Assembly (NCBI GenBank): GCA_051881775.1
Contig: JBJEQN010000134.1
Location: forward strand, 1-27,435
Length of the DNA stretch: 27,435 bases
Source of the DNA: UMGS363 sp051881775
Lineage (GTDB): Bacteria > Bacillota > Clostridia > Oscillospirales > Ruminococcaceae
Direction of reading: 5' to 3'
Shown here: positions 22,787 through 27,435 of the stretch, piece after piece
How positions within the stretch are numbered: the first letter of the stretch is position 1
Layout of the letters: every line of letters starts with the position of its first letter
Made by a program: the position numbers and the translations under genes
The notes under the pieces: generated by a model
What the model was told of the DNA's origin: nothing
Seen by the model: the letters and a program-made list of their open reading frames with translations, nothing else
The model's database searches: none

Positions 22787-22980
22787 CCAAAACAAAAAAA
22801 ACGCAAAGAAATAAATTAAAAATTTTTCCGCCCTGTTTAGTGCAAATTTACCAATGAACAAAAGTTCCGAAAATTTGTTTGTGTGCGGTTTTTGCAGGAT
22901 AAAATAAGAAAATGCCGCCTTATATATAAAATAAACAAAAACACTTCACAAAATGCTTGTAAATATGTAATTACTCACAG
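22787..22980. other. Divergent intergenic region with no gene seen
   Basis: AT-rich DNA between the dcw promoter and the HD-gene promoter. I see poly-A/T tracts and no open frame with a ribosome binding site, RNA gene or clear repeat. Confidence 0.6.
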
Positions 22981-23010
22981 TTGAAATTACTGTGTACTAT
23001 ATTATATAAT
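22981..23010 (+). promoter_or_regulatory. Promoter of the HD-domain gene
   Basis: TTGAAA (22981-22986), an 18-nt spacer and TATAAT (23005-23010), giving a leader of about 65 nt. Confidence 0.6.
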
Positions 23011-23081
23011 TAAAGTGTAAACATTCGCCATTCCGTTTGATTGTACGGCACAAATTTAGGTGCAGGAAGGTTTAAACTGAA

Positions 23082-23618
23082 ATGTTAAAGGCTATTGGTT
23101 CAAAAGCTGACCTTGAAAGCGAGGACAGCACTTTTCACTATCTTATCGCAGATCTTCTCGACAGCGACGTTGTTCAGGAGATGAAAAACTATATCCACCA
23201 CGGCAATACGACCTGTTTTCAGCATTGTCTGAACGTTTCATACTATAATTATAAGCTCTGCAAGCTGTTTTCCCTTAACGAAAGAGCAGGCGCAAGAGCA
23301 GGCTTGCTTCACGACCTGTTCCTTTACGATTGGCATACATATCAGCGTCCAAAGGGAGAAAGGCTCCACGGCTTCACCCACGCAAAGAAAGCCCTTGAAA
23401 ACGTGAAGAAGAACTTTTACGTTTCCGACCTTGAGAGCGACATTATCGAGAAGCATATGTTTCCCTTGAATCTGTTTTCACTGCCCAGATACCGTGAGAC
23501 TCTTGTTATCGTCTTTACTGACAAGCTGTGCGGCATTATGGAGGTAGCGGCTTACAGAAAAATGGTAATAAACGAATTTTTCAAGCGTAAGTTCAAGAGA
23601 GCAAAGGCTGATATATAA
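23082..23618 (+). CDS. HD-domain phosphohydrolase family protein
   Basis: A 178-residue protein with the HD metal-site pattern: an upstream His in TCFQHCLNVS (H48), the HD doublet in GLLHDLFLYDWH (H77, D78), a further His in IEKHMFPL (H125) and a downstream Asp in IVFTDKLCG (D147). HD proteins hydrolyse phosphate esters of nucleotides or related compounds in the cytoplasm; the substrate cannot be read from the sequence. SD GGAAGG lies about 11 nt before the ATG. The gene is single, divergent from mraZ, with its own promoter and two terminators downstream. The C-terminus is basic (KRKFKRAKAD). Confidence 0.85.
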   Translation: MLKAIGSKADLESEDSTFHYLIADLLDSDVVQEMKNYIHHGNTTCFQHCLNVSYYNYKLCKLFSLNERAGARAGLLHDLFLYDWHTYQRPKGERLHGFTHAKKALENVKKNFYVSDLESDIIEKHMFPLNLFSLPRYRETLVIVFTDKLCGIMEVAAYRKMVINEFFKRKFKRAKADI

Positions 23619-23636
23619 TTGATTTGAAAAAAATTT

Positions 23637-23674
23637 AAACCGCAGAAACGGCTGATTTCTGCGGTTTTTGTTTT
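23637..23674. terminator. Terminator of the HD-domain gene
   Basis: CCGCAGAAA (23640-23648) and TTTCTGCGG (23656-23664) followed by TTTTTG. On the minus strand it is followed by TTTAAATTTTTTT, so it can work both ways for the convergent DUF697-like gene. Confidence 0.9.
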
Positions 23675-23687
23675 GAATATAATAAGA

Positions 23688-23726
23688 TCCGGTCAACGAA
23701 TTTGTTGTGCGCTGACCGGATTTTTT
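23688..23726 (+). terminator. Second terminator after the HD-domain gene
   Basis: TCCGGTCA (23688-23695) and TGACCGGA (23713-23720) with extra inner pairing, followed by TTTTTT. The two strong terminators in tandem suggest protection of the opposing genes from readthrough. Confidence 0.75.
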
Positions 23727-23736
23727 ATGTTATAAT

Positions 23737-24093
23737 CTATATTTTGCCTTCGTCAAATTCGCCGGCAATAAGCCAGCCTATGGATTCGGTCAAAGCTGCG
23801 GCTGTTGTTGCACTTATTATTTCACCGGCAATAGGTATCCATCCCGTTGCCGTTTTTACAACTGTACGACCTATAGCTGTTGCCGATGCTGATGCAACGG
23901 CGGCTTTTGCAGCACTTTCGGTAATTGTACGTCCGAATACTTTGCCTAAAGAAATTACCATTGTTAATTGTAACGGTACAAGAACTGCACTGTCCGCTAA
24001 AGGTATTTTGGCAAGTCCGCTTCCTACAACAGCGGCGGAAGCACTTGCTGAATGTATTATTGCATGGCATTCCTTTTTCTGTTTACTTGTCAT
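23737..24093 (-). CDS. Small DUF697-like hydrophobic protein
   Basis: A 118-residue Ala/Gly-rich protein. The pattern HAIIHSASASAAVVGSGLAKIPLADSAVLVPLQ, then MVISLGKVFG, then a GWIPIAGEI...TAAALTESIGW segment resembles the DUF697-type helical domain, usually found at the C-terminus of membrane-associated GTPases (YcjF-like). Here it stands alone, without a GTPase. Two amphipathic or membrane-associating hairpins are likely. A weak SD AAAGG precedes the ATG. It lies 17 nt after the zinc-ribbon gene and is co-transcribed with it. Function is unknown; membrane association is inference. Confidence 0.65.
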   Translation of the reverse strand: MTSKQKKECHAIIHSASASAAVVGSGLAKIPLADSAVLVPLQLTMVISLGKVFGRTITESAAKAAVASASATAIGRTVVKTATGWIPIAGEIISATTAAALTESIGWLIAGEFDEGKI

Positions 24094-24110
24094 ATAAACA
24101 CGACCTTTGT

Positions 24111-24311
24111 TTAATTATATTTTGCACCGCAGCTTCTGCATTTTCCGTTGAAAACTGTGAACTGGCCGCAATTACAGCATTTTTGACCTTTGCCGCCTTT
24201 TCCTCCGTTTGCGGGAACTGTCATTGTATATCCGCATTTGGAACATACTCTTCCGAACTGACTTTCAAAAAAAGTGCTTTCTCCGCATTTTGGACAACTC
24301 ATACCTGCCAT
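24111..24311 (-). CDS. Small double zinc-ribbon protein
   Basis: A 66-residue protein with four CxxC-type knuckles: CPKC (6-9) with CSKC (23-26) form one ribbon, and CCNC (45-48) with CRSC (58-61) the second. A Gly/Lys-rich linker (36-43) joins them. It is likely a zinc-binding cytoplasmic protein; nucleic acid or protein binding cannot be decided. SD AAAGGAG lies about 9 nt before the ATG. It is the first gene of a pair with the DUF697-like gene, read from a perfect consensus promoter (24385-24413) that overlaps the divergent XRE promoter. Confidence 0.75.
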   Translation of the reverse strand: MAGMSCPKCGESTFFESQFGRVCSKCGYTMTVPANGGKGGKGQKCCNCGQFTVFNGKCRSCGAKYN

Positions 24312-24384
24312 TGTACAACGCTCCTTTTAATGTAATAAGATTATAAAACTCTAAAATATAACAAAATATGATTAATATAACTGT

Positions 24385-24413
24385 ATTATACACAAAATAT
24401 AGTTAATTGTCAA
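24385..24413 (-). promoter_or_regulatory. Consensus promoter of the zinc-ribbon/DUF697-like pair
   Basis: Minus strand TTGACA (24413-24408), a 17-nt spacer and TATAAT (24390-24385). Its -35 box shares five base pairs with the -35 box of the divergent XRE promoter, so only one polymerase can bind at a time. Confidence 0.85.
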
Positions 24414-24435
24414 GTGGGAAATAATCAAATATGAT
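24407..24435 (+). promoter_or_regulatory. Promoter of the small XRE regulator
   Basis: TTGTCA (24407-24412), a 17-nt spacer and TATGAT (24430-24435). It overlaps the opposing promoter at the -35 box. Confidence 0.7.
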
Positions 24436-24462
24436 ATAATTTTTTAAAGAAGGAGTGAAAAA

Positions 24463-24798
24463 ATGGCTTACTATTCCAGAATAAGAGATTTGCGAGAGGA
24501 CAGCGACAAAACGCAGAGCGAGCTTGCGGAATATCTTGGAACTACAACACAATATTACGGGCTTTACGAAAAGGGCGCAAACGAGATCTCTTTTGAACGT
24601 GCCATACTTCTTGCAAAATACTACAATGTAAGCCTTGACTATATAGCAGGTCTTACAAACAGCAAAAGGGGACTTTCAAAGGGCGACCTTACCCCGGAAC
24701 AGCAGGAGCTTATAGAATTTATCACATCGCTTAAGGAAAATGAAAGGGATTCTCTTGCAAAAATTTCCGAGCTTATCCAAAAGACCATAAACAAATAA
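24463..24798 (+). CDS. Small XRE-family HTH regulator
   Basis: A 111-residue protein with an N-terminal HTH_3 domain (about 5-62): IRDLREDSDKTQSELAEYLG, then TTTQYYGLYEKGANEISFERAILLAKYYNVSLDYIAG, the standard five-helix layout. The C-terminal helix (about 75-110) probably mediates dimerisation. SD AAGGAG lies about 8 nt before the ATG. It lies divergent from the zinc-ribbon/DUF697-like pair with overlapping promoters, so it probably represses that pair and itself. A strong terminator follows. Confidence 0.9.
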   Translation: MAYYSRIRDLREDSDKTQSELAEYLGTTTQYYGLYEKGANEISFERAILLAKYYNVSLDYIAGLTNSKRGLSKGDLTPEQQELIEFITSLKENERDSLAKISELIQKTINK

Positions 24799-24799
24799 A

Positions 24800-24828
24800 C
24801 CGCAGGTGCGACCGCCTGCGGATTTTTT
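24800..24828 (+). terminator. Terminator of the small XRE gene
   Basis: CCGCAGG (24800-24806) and CCTGCGG (24815-24821), then A and TTTTTT. Confidence 0.9.
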
Positions 24829-25077
24829 ATCTCAAAAAATATTACGAATTTTGCGTATTATAATGCTACCTTGTACGGAATAATAAACTTTAATTCTATA
24901 AAAAGTATTTTTTGTAAATATTTCCTGTACAAAGCGCAAAAATTTTTGCAAAATTGCCCGGAAAATAAGCCTGCGCAAAACAGCAAAAAATACCGCAAAA
25001 CCACGCAGGCAAGCCGATGCAACCGATAGTTGCGGAAGAGAAAATTATGAATTTTTCCAAATGCAAACCAGAATTGG
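24829..25077. other. Intergenic region with no supported gene
   Basis: AT-rich, with several TTTTTGCAAAA-like tracts and one inverted pair GCCTGCG/CGCAGGC enclosing a 28-nt A-rich centre near 24970-25011. Minus-strand open frames here are low complexity and lack ribosome binding sites. No RNA gene recognised. Confidence 0.5.
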
Positions 25078-25106
25078 TTGTCACAAGTCACGGAATATGT
25101 TATACT
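25078..25106 (+). promoter_or_regulatory. Promoter of the XRE-membrane protein gene
   Basis: TTGTCA (25078-25083), a 17-nt spacer and TATACT (25101-25106), with an extended TGT before the -10 box. Start is near 25113, so the leader is about 97 nt. Confidence 0.72.
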
Positions 25107-25209
25107 TTGTTATGACATAGAAAAGCCGCCCTTTTTGCTTGACATTCGGCTGATTTATGGAAATATCAGGATAGTGACGCTTTGTGAGCGTATAATTAGG
25201 AGTGGTGAA

Positions 25210-26508
25210 ATGAACGTTGAAACTGCAAACAGGCTTCAGATGCTTAGAAAGAAAAACGGTTACTCCCAGGAGGAGCTTGCCGAGAAAATAGGAATATCAA
25301 GACAGGCGGTGTCAAAGTGGGAACGTGCCGAGGCTTCGCCCGATACAGACAACCTTATTCTGCTTGCAAGGCTGTACGGCGTGACCCTTGACGAGCTTTT
25401 AAAGACGGACAGCGTACCTATGCCCGACAGCGAGGGTATCTCTCTGCGCAAGGAGGACTACGCAGGCGGAGCATACAGCCGTCCTTACGTTGATGATGAC
25501 GGGGAGATCTACCCCGGCGGACGTCCTTCCGTTTCCGGCGGAGATGTGAGCGGTTCCTATTCCGAGCCTCAGGGCGCACCGGGAGCGGCTTACAGCGAAG
25601 CTGCAAAGGAAAGCTCGGCTCAGTCCGCACAGTCTGACGGTAACTCTGAACAGCCGCAGCAGAACGGAACTGCCGCAGGCTTTATAAAAAGCGTTGCAGG
25701 CTTTACCGTGAACGTAACAAAACAGGCTATAGATACCACAGCAAAGGCACTTTCCGAAGCCGACGGAAAAATGAAGAACGGCGAAAGCCTTGAAAGTGCC
25801 GTTGAAAGCAGCTTTGAAAAGCATTTTGAGAATTTCGGCAAGAACTTTGAAAATATGGACAAGAACTTTGAAAATTTCGATAAGAAGTTTGAAAATTTTG
25901 ATAAGAAGTTTGAAAATATCGGGAAAAACATAGACAAGGAAATGGAAAAAGCCTTTGATAATTTTGCAAAAATGCCGGGAGAAAACGCAAATAGCGGAAA
26001 GCCCGAGCAGAAAAGCAAGCATAAAGAGCCTGCAACGCTGCTTGACAAGCTGTTTCCACTTATTGTAGCGTGTGTTTTTCTCGCAGCCTGCGCAGTGCAT
26101 CTTGCTCACCCTATGTGGCTGATATTCTTTGCCATACCCGTGTATTACATCTGGGTCAACGCATTCCGCAAATTCCGCAGGGGCGAAAAGAACTTTGGTG
26201 AGGCTTTTATCAGCTTTGTTGACGGGGCGCTGCCTATCGGTGTAACGTTCTTGTTCCTTGCTTCGGGATTTATGTTCGGCTACTGGCAGTTCATATGGAC
26301 AATATTCTTCCTTATCCCCATTTACTATACGGGCAAGGAAGCGATAAAAAAGCGCAATCTGCTGATATTCTGCTACCCTGTACTGGCGGTATGGGCGTAT
26401 ATATTCTGCGGCTTCCTTTTCAACTGGGTCTGCGGACTTATCTTCCTTATGACAATACCTTTTTATTACATCATCATCGACCATTTGCAGAAAAAAGGCA
26501 GGAAATAA
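25210..26508 (+). CDS. XRE HTH protein fused to a Phe-heptad coiled coil and membrane domain
   Basis: The ATG at 25210 follows SD AGGAGTGG; the longer frame upstream crosses the promoter and is not used. The 432-residue product has an HTH_3 domain (about 5-65: NGYSQEELAEKIGISRQAVSKWE) and a Gly/Ser/Pro-rich linker (70-155). A helical part (156-200) leads to a run of 7-residue repeats (about 202-250) with the core FENFDKK, Phe recurring every third or fourth position. A basic spacer precedes five or so membrane helices (about 281-300, 302-318, 336-357, 359-373, 384-425). DNA-binding domains tethered to multi-pass membranes occur in Firmicutes and may sense envelope state, which is inference. 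The gene is single, ending at a shared bidirectional terminator. I do not recognise a named family for the full architecture. Confidence 0.85.
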   Translation: MNVETANRLQMLRKKNGYSQEELAEKIGISRQAVSKWERAEASPDTDNLILLARLYGVTLDELLKTDSVPMPDSEGISLRKEDYAGGAYSRPYVDDDGEIYPGGRPSVSGGDVSGSYSEPQGAPGAAYSEAAKESSAQSAQSDGNSEQPQQNGTAAGFIKSVAGFTVNVTKQAIDTTAKALSEADGKMKNGESLESAVESSFEKHFENFGKNFENMDKNFENFDKKFENFDKKFENIGKNIDKEMEKAFDNFAKMPGENANSGKPEQKSKHKEPATLLDKLFPLIVACVFLAACAVHLAHPMWLIFFAIPVYYIWVNAFRKFRRGEKNFGEAFISFVDGALPIGVTFLFLASGFMFGYWQFIWTIFFLIPIYYTGKEAIKKRNLLIFCYPVLAVWAYIFCGFLFNWVCGLIFLMTIPFYYIIIDHLQKKGRK

Positions 26509-26517
26509 AAAAACAAA

Positions 26518-26554
26518 GGGGCTGCTGCACAAAACATCAACGTGCAGCAGTCCC
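26518..26554. terminator. Bidirectional terminator
   Basis: GGGGCTGCTGCAC (26518-26530) and GTGCAGCAGTCCC (26542-26554) form a 13-bp stem with one G-U pair. An A-run precedes it, so on the minus strand it is followed by TTTGTTTTTT and ends the lipoprotein gene; it also lies just after the XRE-membrane gene. Confidence 0.88.
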
Positions 26555-26556
26555 GA

Positions 26557-26937
26557 TTATTTTGCTTCAAAAATAAAGTAAGCGGAGGTACCGACTATTG
26601 TAACAGTCATTTTGTTTCCCGATATTTTCGCCTCCATATTTTTTTCCGAATCATCAAGGTCTAATGTGTAAACGCCGTCCGATCCCGTAAGAGTGCCGGT
26701 GTGATCCTTTCCGTTCATGGAGAAGGTAAAGTTTTTGCCGTCGGTACAGGAAAAATGCGGATCAATGCTTGTAACAGGAATTATATCATAGGTAATTTTC
26801 TTGCCCGATAAACCCGTTTCTATAATTTCCCACTTGGATGTGATAGTTGCTTGCCCGGAGCCTGCCGAGCTGCAGCCGCACAGACAGCTTAATGCCATTG
26901 CCATGATAACGGCGATAAATAAAACGCTTTTTTTCAT
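26557..26937 (-). CDS. Small putative lipoprotein of unknown function
   Basis: A 126-residue protein with a lipoprotein signal: a Lys-Lys start, a hydrophobic stretch (4-19) and a lipobox-like LCGC with Cys at about 22 (Cys at -2 is unusual). The mature part (25-126) is rich in Thr, Ser and Gly in alternating beta patterns, ending MTVTIVGTSAYFIFEAK. The last two thirds (FTFSMNGKDHTGTLTGSDGVYTLD) look like a small beta-barrel, as in other short lipoproteins of gut Firmicutes. Expected at the outer face of the membrane. SD GGGGG precedes the ATG. Promoter at 26966-26994. Confidence 0.75.
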   Translation of the reverse strand: MKKSVLFIAVIMAMALSCLCGCSSAGSGQATITSKWEIIETGLSGKKITYDIIPVTSIDPHFSCTDGKNFTFSMNGKDHTGTLTGSDGVYTLDLDDSEKNMEAKISGNKMTVTIVGTSAYFIFEAK

Positions 26938-26965
26938 CTTTATACCCCCTGAGAACTTGTTGAAC

Positions 26966-26994
26966 CATATATTGTATAATTATATACTTGTCAA
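26966..26994 (-). promoter_or_regulatory. Promoter of the small lipoprotein gene
   Basis: Minus strand TTGACA (26994-26989), a 17-nt spacer and TATATG (26971-26966). Confidence 0.6.
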
Positions 26995-27047
26995 ATCAAT
27001 TTTGCAATCACATTAATGTTAAAACGAGGTAAATCCGTGCATTTTCC

Positions 27048-27435
27048 TCAGCATATCTCATCGGAATCAAGGATAATTGTAAAGGGTCCGTCGTTGAGCA
27101 GGGATATTTTCATATCTGCCCCGAAAACACCCTTTTCCACGGCAGGAACATCGGCTTTGCACTTCTCTATGATGTACTCATACATTTTATTTGCGGCGTC
27201 GGGCTTTCCTGCTTTTATAAAGGATGGACGGAACCCCTTTTTGCAGTCGGCGTAAAGGGTAAACTGGGAAATAAGCAGCAGACCGCCCCCAACATCCCCC
27301 AAGGAAAGGTTGGTCTTGCCGTTTTCGTCCTCGAAGATGCGAAGTCCTACAAGCTTCCGTATCATTTTATCCGCAATTTCTGTTGTGTCGCTGTCCGAAA
27401 TGCCTATAAGCACAAGAAAGCCTTTGTTTATTTCA
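27048..27435 (-). CDS. dtd: D-aminoacyl-tRNA deacylase Dtd (5' end outside window)
   Basis: The frame runs to the right edge without a proper start; about 15-20 N-terminal residues are missing. A GTG at 27413 is internal. Dtd hydrolyses D-amino acids wrongly attached to tRNA. Both signatures are visible: SQFTLYAD (Ser-Gln-Phe-Thr of the active site) and NDGPFT (the Gly-Pro motif that rejects L-aminoacyl-tRNA). LRIFEDENGKTNLSLGDVGG and GVFGADMKISL are also family blocks. It ends normally at LDSDEIC, about as long as the family. Confidence 0.95.
   Translation of the reverse strand, partial: EINKGFLVLIGISDSDTTEIADKMIRKLVGLRIFEDENGKTNLSLGDVGGGLLLISQFTLYADCKKGFRPSFIKAGKPDAANKMYEYIIEKCKADVPAVEKGVFGADMKISLLNDGPFTIILDSDEIC

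Noticed and set aside
24858..25091. 77-residue Cys/Phe-rich open frame on the minus strand
   Set aside because: No SD, low-complexity composition from AT-rich DNA, and it overlaps a promoter.
25078..25209. Upstream 44-residue extension of the XRE-membrane protein
   Set aside because: It would start at the -35 box of the promoter; the ATG at 25210 has a strong SD and begins at the HTH domain.
27411..27413. GTG at 27413 as the start of dtd
   Set aside because: The frame continues upstream to the edge with residues that fit the N-terminal strand of Dtd (FLVLIGI); the gene is cut by the window.

Overview
The window looks like a chromosomal segment of a Gram-positive anaerobe of class Clostridia, probably a Ruminococcus-like member of the Oscillospirales. 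The reasons are a division and cell wall (dcw) cluster without outer-membrane features, a class B PBP carrying PASTA domains, SD-led genes, Thr/Pro linkers in secreted proteins, and a MurE half whose DNPR motif predicts meso-diaminopimelate peptidoglycan. Genus is inference; no rRNA is present.

Left end (1-3831, AT-richer): the end of an integrated conjugative element. It holds the C-terminus of a large ICE helicase-type protein cut by the window edge, a Panacea (DUF4065) antitoxin with a PemK/MazF-type toxin, five 45-bp tandem repeats lying exactly between two divergent promoters, and a tyrosine integrase. A small region between the integrase and the tRNA has the layout of a type I toxin-antitoxin locus: a 34-codon hydrophobic peptide with an opposing consensus promoter. 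The element stops at the 3' end of an intact initiator tRNA-fMet gene (3832-3908, minus), the likely integration site.

Middle left (4002-7888, minus): one three-gene transcription unit encoding two membrane-anchored FecR-like proteins (the second with four InlB-type repeats) and a cyclophilin-type lipoprotein.

Centre (8016-22790, minus): the dcw cluster in the order mraZ, rsmH, ftsL, class B PBP, a murE-murF fusion, mraY, ftsW, murG, murA, ftsQ, then ftsZ with its own promoter. Together these make lipid II and assemble the septal machinery. murD, murB, murC and ftsA are missing from their usual places. The mraZ promoter carries three phased MraZ boxes. Non-coding insertions sit between the genes: a MITE ending on the rsmH stop codon, a structured element before the PBP gene, and heptamer repeats between ftsW and mraY.

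Right end (22980-27435): an HD-domain protein, a small XRE regulator facing a zinc-ribbon/DUF697-like gene pair through overlapping promoters, an XRE protein fused to a Phe-rich heptad coiled coil and membrane segments, a small lipoprotein, and a 5'-truncated dtd. The strongest candidate for something undescribed is the type I-like locus at 3565-3828.
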